Positions 45,470 through 54,544 of a DNA stretch of 56,621 bases are shown here, piece by piece (position 1 is the first letter of the stretch; each line of letters opens with the position of its first letter). Origin of the DNA: Ferruginibacter sp. (GTDB lineage: Bacteria; Bacteroidota; Bacteroidia; Chitinophagales; Chitinophagaceae). The notes under the pieces were generated by a model. The model saw only the letters and a list, made by a program, of their open reading frames with translations, was not told the DNA's origin and did no database searches. The position numbers and the translations under genes were made by a program. The stretch lies in assembly GCA_014379905.1 (NCBI GenBank), contig JACMKX010000036.1, positions 1 through 56,621 on the forward strand. Direction: 5' to 3'.

Positions 45470-46528
45470 ATGAATTTTAAAAAAATCATGCCGGCGGTAG
45501 TGTTAGGTACCCTAGTTTTTTCTTCCTGTAAAAAAGATATTGACCCTGTTATAATAGTTCCGCCATCAGGTGGTGCTTCTGTACAGTTTGATGGAATTTT
45601 AGCTGGTGAAGCCGGCTCAAGTGCGGGTAAATCTGTGTATATTGATTTAAGTACCAATATATCAACAGGTATGGCACGCAAAAGCTGGGATCTTGGGTTT
45701 TATTCCGGATCAGATTTCAGGGTAATTATTAATAACACTACCACTGCTACTGCAAAAATTATTAATAAAAATGATTTAAGTGATGTGACGGTTGCAGACA
45801 CTATTGGATTCAACGGCATGTCAATCGGTTTTAACGGAACATCATGGCCACTGGTTGATGATAGCAGCGCAAACATAACCAAAACAGTCATTCCAGAAGT
45901 TTCTGCCACTGATGCCAATAATAAAGTAGTTATTATCAATTGCGGCGTTGGCGGAACAACTCCTGCCAGGGATATTTATAAAATAAGGATACTGCGTAGT
46001 GCTTCAGGATACAAATTGCAGTATGCTAAACTGGCTGCTACTACTTTCACCACATTGGACATTACCAAAGATGCTGCTTACAACTTTCAGTATGTTTCTT
46101 TTGATACCGGTTTAACAGTCGTTGAACCCAAAAAAGCTGAATGGGATTTTAACTGGTCATACAAATTATATAAAACTTTCTACGGAGACCCATCAGTAAA
46201 TGCTTTCATCCCTTATGCATTCTCTGACCTGATCACTATCAACAGCCGTGCAGGTGTTCAGGCTGCACAGGTACTAACGAGTACTGTTACCTATGCTGAT
46301 TATGCAGAAGCAAACATAAGTACTTCAACATTCTTAAGTACACATGATGCCATTTCAGACAAATGGAGAAGTACCCAGCCGGCTACCGGGGTTAGAACAG
46401 ATCGTTTTTATGTAATTAAAGATGGTGTCGGCAATTACTACAAATTGAAATTCCTGTCTATGGGAGTCGGCGACGGTGGAACAAGGGGTAAGCCTCAGTT
46501 TGAATACAAATTGGTTAAGGCAGGATAG
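45470..46528 (+). CDS. HmuY-family lipoprotein
   Basis: 352 residues. The signal ends at VFSSCKKD with lipid Cys20. The mature part fits HmuY-type proteins: VYIDLSTNISTGMARKSWDLGF, later AEWDFNWSYKLYKTFYG and a C-terminal FYVIKDGVGNYYKLKFLSM. HmuY of Porphyromonas captures heme at the surface and hands it to the receptor HmuR. It begins 30 bp after the TonB receptor, so the two form a likely pair. The axial His ligands of classic HmuY are not evident, so heme binding is not certain. A terminator follows at 46575. Confidence 0.85.
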   Translation: MNFKKIMPAVVLGTLVFSSCKKDIDPVIIVPPSGGASVQFDGILAGEAGSSAGKSVYIDLSTNISTGMARKSWDLGFYSGSDFRVIINNTTTATAKIINKNDLSDVTVADTIGFNGMSIGFNGTSWPLVDDSSANITKTVIPEVSATDANNKVVIINCGVGGTTPARDIYKIRILRSASGYKLQYAKLAATTFTTLDITKDAAYNFQYVSFDTGLTVVEPKKAEWDFNWSYKLYKTFYGDPSVNAFIPYAFSDLITINSRAGVQAAQVLTSTVTYADYAEANISTSTFLSTHDAISDKWRSTQPATGVRTDRFYVIKDGVGNYYKLKFLSMGVGDGGTRGKPQFEYKLVKAG

Positions 46529-46574
46529 AATAGTGCAGGACCAAAGGCTTAAAAAATTAAAAAACCAGATACAC

Positions 46575-46601
46575 ATGAGCCCGGTTTACAATCGGGTTCA
46601 T
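46575..46601 (+). terminator. Terminator after the HmuY-like gene
   Basis: Arms ATGAGCCCG (46575-46583) and CGGGTTCAT (46593-46601), 9 bp including one G-T pair, followed by TTTAT. Confidence 0.65.
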
Positions 46602-46675
46602 TTTATCTCGCTAACCTTTTATTTCGTTCTCGCTATGATATAATCCTCCACTTTTTAAAAACAAATTAACCAACT

Positions 46676-48298
46676 ATGAAGAAAACACTCACACTGCTCC
46701 TCTCGGTTGCAGTAATCGGAATTACATCCTGTAAAAAAGAAGCCTTGCCGGTTCATGAAAACACAAAAGGGGACCCGGTTGTTTTAATTGAAAGGAAAAC
46801 GAACACGCCTTTCGTCTTGTTTCAAAAGCCCGCGACTATTCAACAAACAACGGAGAATGGTGAACTCAAAGATTACCTTGGACGTTCTTATGATACACAA
46901 AATACATCGGTAGGAAATCCTGAGGGTATTCGTTTTCCCGTAATCGATGTTGAAAAACTGTTCACTGATAATCCCAATTATTTTCTGAATATACAACACA
47001 ACAGTACAGAAGCCACCAGTTTTTCATTTTCAGATTTCGAAAGGTACGAAATGAAATCTGCAGAAACACAAACTACTACAGGTGGATTTGGATTAAATCT
47101 AGGGCTGTTCAAAATCGGTGCTAAAAGTAAATTCGCCTCTGCTTTTTCATCCAATACTGTCAATCAGACCAACAGGATTTTTGGTGAACTGAATGTAACG
47201 GTTAAAGATGCGTCTTATGAAATGCTGGCGTCTTCTAATGTTGCCAACCAGGTCAAAGACAAATATTTAGCGACGAGTTTTTTGGGCGAGTTGTACAACA
47301 CTACTCCTTTTGAACTGATAGAAAATTTTGGATATTTTCTCATAACCAAATTTAATTCAGGAGGTCGTGCCAATGCTTTGTACACCGGTATCAATACACA
47401 AACCAGTTCTTCCGAAACAAAAGAGTCAGGAACGGATGCATCCATCAACGCATCATTTACATTAAATACCAGCACAGGTGGATCCCTGGATTTCGGGATA
47501 GGAAACACCAATGCTCAAACGGTGGCAACAAGCAATAACATCTCTCAGTTCCATGTTTCTGTTAAAACATATGGAGGTGGTTATGGTTTTGGTTCTTTCA
47601 CTACACCAAAATCAATAGAAACTGCTAATGTAGACTTGGGCGGCTGGTTAAGTTCTTTGAACGATCAGACTACCCATGTCCCTATATCGTTCCAAAACTT
47701 AAGACCCCTGGGAGATTTCATTCATGAAACAAATTTCAGGCAATACCTGCTGAGTGTGTTGCAAGCCAAAAATGATCCTAATCAAACCACCCCTATATAC
47801 AATAGCTTCCTGGTTCCACAGCTATATGTATATCTTTCATGGGGAGGGGTGGTGCAGGAAAATGGTGAAAGTTTAACACTGATCCGTTATCGAATTGATT
47901 TCCGTGGCAGATTTGGCGGCGAATATTATCCATTGTATGGCGGCGACTTCACAATGAGAAGTACCGATGATGTGATGGCTAAACTTACAGCTGAAATGGC
48001 ACTCTATCAAACGCAAAACCCGTTTTTTGGAAATTTACAGGTAAATTTTGCGGGCTGGGACGATCCGGATCCTACAGGAGAAAGATTCCCGGAATGGTTT
48101 AATATACAACTTAATAACCTGAAAAAGTATACTAGTCCTAATGGTATTACCTATCTGTTGGATGCTACAACCATGAAAGGATACAGCTTCTTTGGCGATT
48201 ACCTGTTGGATACATACGCCATCAGAACCCAGGTAAATGCGATGCCTGCGGTAACGGCCACGCCTGTTTTAAGCAACTATTCCATTTATGGTCTGTAA
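46676..48298 (+). CDS. MACPF (perforin-fold) lipoprotein
   Basis: 540 residues. The lipoprotein signal ends in GITSCKKE (Cys19). The MACPF core is at about residues 85-340: a Ser/Thr-rich amphipathic stretch (ATSFSFSDFERYEMKSAE), the degenerate signature FGYFLITKFNSGG at 218-230 (family form YGTHFxxxxxxGG), a second Ser/Thr-rich stretch at 242-290 and HVSVKTYGGGYGFG. A C-terminal domain with FAGWDDPDPTGERFPEWF follows. Bacteroidota use such proteins as secreted toxins against relatives (BSAP) or for unknown surface roles. It has a terminator on each side, so it is probably its own unit. Confidence 0.85.
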   Translation: MKKTLTLLLSVAVIGITSCKKEALPVHENTKGDPVVLIERKTNTPFVLFQKPATIQQTTENGELKDYLGRSYDTQNTSVGNPEGIRFPVIDVEKLFTDNPNYFLNIQHNSTEATSFSFSDFERYEMKSAETQTTTGGFGLNLGLFKIGAKSKFASAFSSNTVNQTNRIFGELNVTVKDASYEMLASSNVANQVKDKYLATSFLGELYNTTPFELIENFGYFLITKFNSGGRANALYTGINTQTSSSETKESGTDASINASFTLNTSTGGSLDFGIGNTNAQTVATSNNISQFHVSVKTYGGGYGFGSFTTPKSIETANVDLGGWLSSLNDQTTHVPISFQNLRPLGDFIHETNFRQYLLSVLQAKNDPNQTTPIYNSFLVPQLYVYLSWGGVVQENGESLTLIRYRIDFRGRFGGEYYPLYGGDFTMRSTDDVMAKLTAEMALYQTQNPFFGNLQVNFAGWDDPDPTGERFPEWFNIQLNNLKKYTSPNGITYLLDATTMKGYSFFGDYLLDTYAIRTQVNAMPAVTATPVLSNYSIYGL

Positions 48299-48364
48299 AT
48301 CATCTTTGCAGGTAATCTTGCAAAATTAAATTAATAAGATTTCTCATAGCTTGAACAAATAAGA

Positions 48365-48389
48365 GTCGCTTCGGTTTTTCCGGGGCGGC
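48365..48389 (+). terminator. Terminator after the MACPF gene
   Basis: A 10-bp stem with G-T pairs (48365-48374 with 48380-48389), loop TTTTT, followed by a T run. Confidence 0.7.
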
Positions 48390-48476
48390 TTTTTTCGTTT
48401 TGCGTAAATTGGTTTTCCATATCCGTAAGCCGAAGTCATATAAATGTCTTCTTTTTGCTGCAAATAAAAATTATAC

Positions 48477-49409
48477 ATGAAGAAGATATTTGTACCAATA
48501 ATAGCATTGGCTATTCCAAACTTGCTAATAGCGCAGGCACCTGTAGACAGGAAAGTAATAGATAATTTTTGCGGGTGTTTTGATGTAGACTTTAAATACG
48601 CAGAAACCTTTGCACCCAGCGGAGAATACAAATATCATGAAAGAGATGAAACGCCTGCAGGTACCGAACTTTCTTTACCTATCGAGCAAACCGATAAAAG
48701 AGTAGTGATACAGCATTTGTTAGTCATCAACGACAGTGTTATTGTAAAACACTGGAGAGAAGAGTGGAGCTATGAAAATCCGGTGATCTGGAAATATACC
48801 GGCGACAGAACATGGGTGAAACAACTATTGAAAGCAGAACAGGTAAAAGGTAAATGGACCCAATCTATCTGGGAAGTAAGTGATGAACCACGCTACCAGG
48901 GTTTCAGCCAGTTTGTAAACATGGATAATAAATTGATCTGGCAAAGTACTGCCGATGCTCCCTTACCAAGAAGGGAGTATGCTGTAAGAAATGATTACAA
49001 TGTATTAAAAAGAACCAATCGTATGAACATTACAGACAGCGGTTATGTTCACGAACAGGACAATGTAAAGATCCTTCGCAGCAATGGTAAAGACGAGGTA
49101 TTAGTAGAAGAAAAAGGGTTGAATACATACAAACGAATTGATAATAGATTGTGCAGCCCGGCATTAAAATTCTGGGAAAAAAATCATGTTTACTGGGATA
49201 AAGTGCGCCAGGCCTGGGAAAACTACATCGCTTCCAGCAATGTTATTAAACTAAAGTTTAAAGTTGAAGGTAAATTACTGCACGATTATTTATACGCATT
49301 AAATAAAGAATACAACAGTAAAAAAGTAGCAGAAGCCGATATCGACAAAAGGATAAAAGCGGAGATGGAAAAATTTGTGATAGGGGATGATCATGCAGCA
49401 GTGAAATAA
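48477..49409 (+). CDS. DUF6607-like secreted protein
   Basis: 310 residues with signal peptide MKKIFVPIIALAIPNLLIAQ. The sequence CGCFDVDFKYAETFAPSGEY, then HWREEWSYENPVIWKYTGD, the SIWEVSDEPRYQGF segment and APLPRREYAVRNDY, matches proteins I know as DUF6607. These are often found near TonB receptors and HmuY-like proteins, which fits the genes here. Trp- and Tyr-rich strands suggest a beta-barrel or lipocalin-like fold. The ATG at 48477 is the first in frame and a terminator follows. Confidence 0.75.
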   Translation: MKKIFVPIIALAIPNLLIAQAPVDRKVIDNFCGCFDVDFKYAETFAPSGEYKYHERDETPAGTELSLPIEQTDKRVVIQHLLVINDSVIVKHWREEWSYENPVIWKYTGDRTWVKQLLKAEQVKGKWTQSIWEVSDEPRYQGFSQFVNMDNKLIWQSTADAPLPRREYAVRNDYNVLKRTNRMNITDSGYVHEQDNVKILRSNGKDEVLVEEKGLNTYKRIDNRLCSPALKFWEKNHVYWDKVRQAWENYIASSNVIKLKFKVEGKLLHDYLYALNKEYNSKKVAEADIDKRIKAEMEKFVIGDDHAAVK

Positions 49410-49423
49410 TTAAATGATTTTTT

Positions 49424-49456
49424 AAAGAGGCCGCTCCTTCAGGGTGCTGCCTCTTT
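49424..49456 (+). terminator. Terminator after the DUF6607-like gene
   Basis: Arms AAAGAGGC (49424-49431) and GCCTCTTT (49449-49456) pair perfectly over 8 bp. Confidence 0.6.
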
Positions 49457-49480
49457 ATGTGAGATGTGTATCTTTGTTTT

Positions 49481-49744
49481 ATGGCACTGATATTTAAAGG
49501 AAAAACGACCTGCGGATTGTGCGGAAAACTACTGGCAGGCAAAGATATTGTCGGGCTACCAGCTATTGCCGATGTTACGCATGAATTGTATGTATATTTT
49601 GACCAGGGTTTTCATAGCCGTTGCTTTGACAACTGGGATAAAAAGAAAGAAGTAATGGAAGTGCTGGAAGCTGAAAAGAAACTGTTTCATCAATCCTCCT
49701 ATTACAAAGTAATGTTTGAAAAATACGGTAACCCGGGTCCTTAA
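49481..49744 (+). CDS. Small cysteine-containing protein of unknown function
   Basis: 87 residues from the ATG at 49481 (MALIFKGKTTCGLCGKLLAG). CGLCG and a later HSRCFDNW could bind one zinc ion. There is no signal peptide. The second half is basic and helical (WDKKKEVMEVLEAEKK). No family is recognised. Confidence 0.65.
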   Translation: MALIFKGKTTCGLCGKLLAGKDIVGLPAIADVTHELYVYFDQGFHSRCFDNWDKKKEVMEVLEAEKKLFHQSSYYKVMFEKYGNPGP

Positions 49745-49754
49745 GTGTAATACC

Positions 49755-50340
49755 ATGACATCACTTGCATTAAAAGATCATATTCAAAAACATATCTCCC
49801 CTACCACAGGTGAACAGGAAATTGTTTCATCTTTTTTTGAATCCTTCCATGCGCAAAAGAAGCAAAACCTCCTGGAAGAAGGGCAGGTATGCAAACAACA
49901 TTTTTTTGTAGAGAAAGGGATTTTGCGGATGTTTTATGTGAATGAAAAGGAATAGAACATACCACCCAGTTTGCCCTCGAAAACTTGTGGATGACTGATC
50001 ATATGTCTTTTCAAAATCAGCAGCCATCCAACTTTTATATACTGGCCGTAGAAGCTACATCTGTCTTATCAACCGGCCAGCCTGAACAGGAAGCGTTGCT
50101 CAAACAGTCACCTGTAATAGAAAAGTATTTTCGCATCATTTATCAAAAAGTCTATGCTGCGCACCAGTTTCGCATTAAATATATTTACGACCTTGCCAGC
50201 TAAGAAATGTATGATAATTTTGTAAACAAAAACCCCGGCTTTGTGCAGCGGATCCCGCAATATTTACTGGCTTCTTATTTAGGTTTACGCTGGAGTACTT
50301 AAGTGAACTGCGACGTAAAAAATCAGGAAAAGAAAAATAA
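49755..50340 (+). pseudogene. Decayed Crp/Fnr-type transcriptional regulator
   Basis: The start MTSLALKDHIQKHISPTTGE is followed by QHFFVEKGILRMFYVNEKE, a cyclic-nucleotide-binding-type domain. A 1-base loss at about 49948 breaks the frame; the true sequence continues IEHTTQFALENLWMTDHMSF. A stop at 50201-50203 follows DLAS, and restoring the frame gives MYDNFVNKNPGFVQRIPQYL. A further 1-base loss near 50285 hides the end YLSELRRKKSGKEK, which stops at 50340. Members of this family regulate on small signals and lack or keep a helix-turn-helix at the C-terminus. Confidence 0.85.
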
Positions 50341-50625
50341 GTTAATAGAACAAAGAGAAAGGAGAACAAAGAAATAAGACTATCTTGAATGCCAAAGATT
50401 TATAAATTTAAAATACATCCTCTTTTTCTCCATACTTTTTTGTTCCCTTAGTAAAAAAACTGTTTCATGCTTACAATAGCCGTCTTAGTAGAAAACTTCC
50501 CGTTATTCTTCTAACATCCGTTTTCATATTTTTAATTCGCTTTATCAGCGTACCCATCTTCTTTTCTTAAACCAGTTTAAGCTAAATCGCCCACCCATAT
50601 TTTAGTTTTGTGCAACAAAAAAATC

Positions 50626-51069
50626 GTGGACAAAAGATTAAACATCCAGGAACTACAGCCTGAAGCCTACAAAGCAATGTATGCACTCGAAAAGTATTTA
50701 ACCACAACAGATCTGCCAAAAAACTACAAGGAACTTATCAAAATAAGAGCCTCGCAGATCAATGGCTGCCCCTTTTGTATTGATATGCATACGAAAGACG
50801 CTATTAAAGGCGGTGAAACTTCCCGGCGGATTTTTTTGTTGAATGCCTGGAGAGAAACAGACCTGTTTACAGAAGAAGAAAAGCTGGTACTTGCCATGAC
50901 AGAAGAAGTGACCCTGATCAGCAACGGTGGATTGACAGCCAACACCTGCGGTAAATTAACAGGCCTGTTCGGGAAAGTTTATATCGCCCAGTTATTAATG
51001 ATGATCGTAACTATTAATGCCTGGAACAGGATCGCTATCAGTACTAATTTGCCGGTGTCGGCTGTGTAA
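50626..51069 (+). CDS. Carboxymuconolactone decarboxylase/AhpD-like protein
   Basis: 147 residues from GTG at 50626; a TTG six codons upstream is an alternative. The motif INGCPFCIDMHTKDAIKGG holds Cys48, Cys51 and His55, the peroxidatic-type CxxC of AhpD proteins. The length is normal. Such proteins act against peroxides or as alkylhydroperoxidases, and many copies have unknown substrates. The 285-bp upstream gap (50341-50625) is AT-rich and holds no gene I can see. Confidence 0.9.
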   Translation: MDKRLNIQELQPEAYKAMYALEKYLTTTDLPKNYKELIKIRASQINGCPFCIDMHTKDAIKGGETSRRIFLLNAWRETDLFTEEEKLVLAMTEEVTLISNGGLTANTCGKLTGLFGKVYIAQLLMMIVTINAWNRIAISTNLPVSAV

Positions 51070-51364
51070 TTTCCGCTGCGTTGTCATGTTCCCTGTGCGA
51101 CAAGTCGGGAACGGCACAAAGCAATTCATTCATTGACGGGTGAGATCTATTGTACCCCAGTATGAAAACTATCCGCCGAAAAAGCCACTTAATGAAGTAG
51201 TTTTTTTATTAACCGGGATAAATACGCTTTTTTTTGCCAGTATTTATACTAATCCACTTGTATCATGCGTTTATGCAAAACCGTCTATGAGTTTTAACCG
51301 TTAATGCCATATACGTCAATCCGGTACCGCTGAATAAGTTATAGCCCCAACTGTTTCAGAAAAT

Positions 51365-52777
51365 ATGAAGATCATTAAACACCAGCTGAAACAACAAAGT
51401 ATGAGCATTCTGAAACCAGTAATGGATTTTCGCCGTTACATTATGCGTATCGGGGTACACAATAGTATGGATGCACACAGCATTCGTAAGCTGTACATAT
51501 TTAACCAGATCAATTTCCTGGGTTTTGTTATGGGTGTTTGTTTGCCTATTGCCGCTTTTTTAGGGGATGGCTACCTGCCCATTGTGGCATGGGTGGTGGC
51601 TTTTTCTCCTGCTGTAATAAGCTTATCGGTACTGATTTTTAACTATTTCAGAAAGCATGAAATTTCCATGTTGATCTATTTTACCTGCTATCCGCTCACT
51701 ACCGCACTCGTGTATGCCGGCAATGTAGATGTAGGGATAGAATTATTTTTTATTCTCTACAGCGTATTATCCGTTTTCTTCTTAAAAAATATTAAGTATA
51801 TCACAGCGGCATTTACACTTTCAGCAATTTGTTACTTTGCTGTTTATATCTTCCGTACAGAATATGCATATAAGTTAGCCGACATCAGCTTCGGCTTCTA
51901 TTTTTCCAATCACCTGCTGGCCATTGTTTTTATTTTTGTTGGACTTATTTTGATAAAAAAGGAAAGTTCCAGCTACCAGAAACGCATTTTAGGCAAAAAT
52001 AAAAAACTACAAAACAGTTACATTAAAATTAATAATCAAAAAAATGATATCAACAATAAAGCGGCTTTACTTCAAAAACAAACTGTTGAACTTACAGAAT
52101 TGAATGAAGTAAAGGATAAATTATTTTCTATAATAGCACATGATCTTCGTACACCCATTTATAGTTTACGGAACCTGTTTAGCAACATGGAAAAATATGA
52201 TCTTCCGGGGGAAGAAATAAAGCTATTGGTGCCCGATATTGTAAAAGACCTCAGTTATACTACCAGCCTGATGGAGAACCTGCTGCAATGGGCCAAAAGC
52301 CAGATGGCCGGTGCCAGGGTAAATATGGAATTAATAGAGGTTCAGCAATTGGTAGACGAAGTAAAACACTTGTTGCGTTTACAGGCAGAGTCAAAAAAGG
52401 TATACATAAAATCTAAGGTAGAAGAAGCCATTTACATTTTTGCTGATAAGGATATGATGAATCTTGTACTGAGAAACCTGGTGTCCAATGCTATTAAATT
52501 TACACCCGAAAATGGTGAAATTAATATTGGAGCCTTGCAAACAGGTGAAGCGGTAGAGCTGTTTGTAAAAGATACAGGTACGGGTATTTCGGCGGAAAAT
52601 ATATCTAAAATACTGGGAGACGATTTTTACACAACCAAAGGTACAGGTAACGAATCCGGAACAGGTTTGGGATTGATCCTCTGTAAAGATTTTTTGATCA
52701 AAAACGGGGGCCATATAAAGGTTCATTCAACATTAGGGGAGGGGAGTATGTTTGTGTGTAATCTTCCTATTCCTTAA
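51365..52777 (+). CDS. Membrane-bound sensor histidine kinase
   Basis: 470 residues. Six hydrophobic helices at about 50-198 form a membrane sensor of 7TM-like type. A coiled coil follows (200-250), then the H-box with phospho-acceptor His259 in FSIIAHDLRTPIYSL. The ATPase domain has the N-box LRNLVSNAIKFTPENGE, the G1 box VKDTGTGISAENI and the G2 box GTGLGLILCKDF. No response regulator is adjacent, so it is an orphan kinase. The 295-bp gap before it has a GTTCCC/GGGAAC hairpin at about 51089-51111 and no gene. Confidence 0.92.
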   Translation: MKIIKHQLKQQSMSILKPVMDFRRYIMRIGVHNSMDAHSIRKLYIFNQINFLGFVMGVCLPIAAFLGDGYLPIVAWVVAFSPAVISLSVLIFNYFRKHEISMLIYFTCYPLTTALVYAGNVDVGIELFFILYSVLSVFFLKNIKYITAAFTLSAICYFAVYIFRTEYAYKLADISFGFYFSNHLLAIVFIFVGLILIKKESSSYQKRILGKNKKLQNSYIKINNQKNDINNKAALLQKQTVELTELNEVKDKLFSIIAHDLRTPIYSLRNLFSNMEKYDLPGEEIKLLVPDIVKDLSYTTSLMENLLQWAKSQMAGARVNMELIEVQQLVDEVKHLLRLQAESKKVYIKSKVEEAIYIFADKDMMNLVLRNLVSNAIKFTPENGEINIGALQTGEAVELFVKDTGTGISAENISKILGDDFYTTKGTGNESGTGLGLILCKDFLIKNGGHIKVHSTLGEGSMFVCNLPIP

Positions 52778-52793
52778 AAATATTTATATAAAC

Positions 52794-52822
52794 AAAAGCC
52801 ACTCTTACATAAAGTGGCTTTT
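52794..52822 (+). terminator. Terminator after the histidine kinase gene
   Basis: Arms AAAAGCCACT (52794-52803) and AGTGGCTTTT (52813-52822) followed by a T run. Confidence 0.8.
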
Positions 52823-52994
52823 TTTTGATTTGCCGGCAGGTTGGATTTTTCTGTTACTTTTACACCAAGAAAATCATTTGGCGTGGGCATTTTTTCCGCC
52901 CAGGGTAATCTGGGTTTTTATGCAATTTTTGCTAATATTGAGTATTTTAGACTTAAGCGGGAATTTTGGGACAATACAAAATCCAAAAGATAAA

Positions 52995-53591
52995 ATGGAA
53001 AAAGAGATAGAAATTTTTTACCCGGGAAGCCGACAAGAATGGCGTGACTGGCTTCAAGACTATCACGACAAAAAACAATCCGTCTGGCTTATCTACTACA
53101 AAAAGAAATCTAATATGCCGACAGTGATTTACAGTGAAGCAGTGGATGAAGCACTTTGTTTTGGTTGGATAGACAGCAAATCAAAACCATTAGACGAACA
53201 TAAGTTTATGCAATTTTTTAGCAAACGTAAAACTAATAGTGTTTGGTCAAAAGTCAATAAAGAAAAAATTGAACGCCTGACAAAAGAAGGTCTTATGACA
53301 AAAGCAGGTTATGAAATAATTGAAACAGCAAAACAAAATGGCTCCTGGTCGATTTTAGACAAGGCAGAAGCACTAATCATTCCCACTGACTTAGAGAACG
53401 AATTTAAGAAAAGACCAAATGCAAAGGAATATTTTTCAAGTTTAAGCAGGTCGGACAAGCGAAATATTTTACAATGGCTTGTTCTTGCTAAAAGACAGGA
53501 AACAAGAGAAAAAAGAATTACTGAAATCGTGGAACTTGCAAACAAAAAACAAAAACCAAAACAATTCGGTGGACAGAAAAACGGAATATAA
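52995..53591 (+). CDS. YdeI/OmpD-associated-like protein
   Basis: 198 residues from the ATG at 52995 (MEKEIEIFYPGSRQEW); the longer frame upstream runs into the terminator of the previous gene. The family signature is visible: WLIYYKKKSNMPTVIYSEAV, DEALCFGWIDSKSKPLD, FFSKRKTNSVWSKVNKEKIE, and a C-terminal AKEYFSSLSRSDKRNILQWL. It is cytoplasmic with unknown function. It is the first of the accessory genes whose gaps carry shared boxes. Confidence 0.85.
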   Translation: MEKEIEIFYPGSRQEWRDWLQDYHDKKQSVWLIYYKKKSNMPTVIYSEAVDEALCFGWIDSKSKPLDEHKFMQFFSKRKTNSVWSKVNKEKIERLTKEGLMTKAGYEIIETAKQNGSWSILDKAEALIIPTDLENEFKKRPNAKEYFSSLSRSDKRNILQWLVLAKRQETREKRITEIVELANKKQKPKQFGGQKNGI

Positions 53592-53608
53592 AATCGGGTT
53601 TTGTGCAA

Positions 53609-53694
53609 GCTGGGCTTGACGTTCAAACTTCGGGTGTTTTCGCTATCAGTAGCAGTTTTCGGGAGACGTAATTCTGTTGGGCTTTTGTTTGTTA
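53609..53694 (+). repeat. Cassette-boundary-like box set, copy 1
   Basis: GCTGGGCTTG (53609-53618), GGGAGACG (53661-53668) and CTTTTGTTTGTTA (53682-53694). The same boxes occur in the same order after the next gene, with the same 13-base gap between the last two. It fills the space between the YdeI-like gene and the next membrane protein. Confidence 0.6.
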
Positions 53695-53801
53695 GCGTCA
53701 TCATTTGTATTTTTATTGTGCTACTGTTCCGGACCCACGATTTTCAAATTCCACCATATCGCCAAGCCGTTTCCGTAATCAACAATTCACAAACCATTAA
53801 A

Positions 53802-54311
53802 ATGATTCAAAGAATTAGAGAAATTTTTAATCCTGTGATGATATCCTTCAATTATTCATTACCCACCCAAGATGTAATTCGTAGTCTAAGAAAAACATTG
53901 GATCAAAAAGAGACCATAATGAATGGGATTGACTTTACCGGAGTTTTTACTTCAGACAATGAATTTAAATATGATTTAATAAGCCATGCCGTAACTTATG
54001 GGGCAAAATACAGCGCGACCATGCATGGAAAAGTCGAAAGCGTTGGAGAAAATTTGACAAGGGTAGAATTAACACCAAAAAATAGTTTCGGTATTTATTT
54101 TTTACTTTTCCTTGCACTTGTAGCTTCCCTTATAACTTTAGTATCTTTTATAAATTCACTAAACATTAGAGAATTTTTATTTTTTCTTGTTTTCCTTTTC
54201 CTAGGCTATTGGATAACACCCGGCATTTCTAAAAGTTCAATTTTAGCATTAGAGTTAAGCTACAGAAAATATTTAGAAAAAGAAATCTTTTCGTCCAGAA
54301 TAGCAAACTAA
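53802..54311 (+). CDS. Membrane protein of unknown function
   Basis: 169 residues from the ATG at 53802 (MIQRIREIFNPVMISF). A frame open from 53601 runs through the repeat boxes and is not likely to be coding; a GTG at 53718 is a further candidate. The N-terminal half is soluble, with a GKVESVGENLTRVELTPKNS strand region. The C-terminal half has two or three membrane helices (FGIYFLLFLALVASLITLVS and a following segment). No family is recognised. Confidence 0.6.
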   Translation: MIQRIREIFNPVMISFNYSLPTQDVIRSLRKTLDQKETIMNGIDFTGVFTSDNEFKYDLISHAVTYGAKYSATMHGKVESVGENLTRVELTPKNSFGIYFLLFLALVASLITLVSFINSLNIREFLFFLVFLFLGYWITPGISKSSILALELSYRKYLEKEIFSSRIAN

Positions 54312-54323
54312 ACTGCTGCTTAC

Positions 54324-54377
54324 GCTGGGTTTGCTTCCACGCTGGGAGACGAATAAATTCTCATCTTTTGTTCGTTA
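54324..54377 (+). repeat. Cassette-boundary-like box set, copy 2
   Basis: GCTGGGTTTG (54324-54333), GGGAGACG (54344-54351) and CTTTTGTTCGTTA (54365-54377). The rest of the gap to 54544 has no gene that I can see. Confidence 0.6.
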
Positions 54378-54544
54378 TCAGCAAAAGTTATGAGCAGATC
54401 GTCATCTCATAATATTTATAGGTATATTTATAAATAGAAACTTCTATTCGGCTGTAGCGGCCGGGCAGGCTAGTTTAAAGCACAGCAGCAAGGCCTGGAT
54501 GATGGCAGCAAGCATTTGACGCCTCTTCTCAACTCAAAACTAAT

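Noticed and set aside
49985..50203. Independent 72-residue protein
   Set aside because: It is the middle of the broken Crp/Fnr-type regulator.
53601..53801. N-terminal extension with a membrane helix for the protein at 53802
   Set aside because: The hydrophobic stretch is produced by the repeat boxes shared with 54324-54377.
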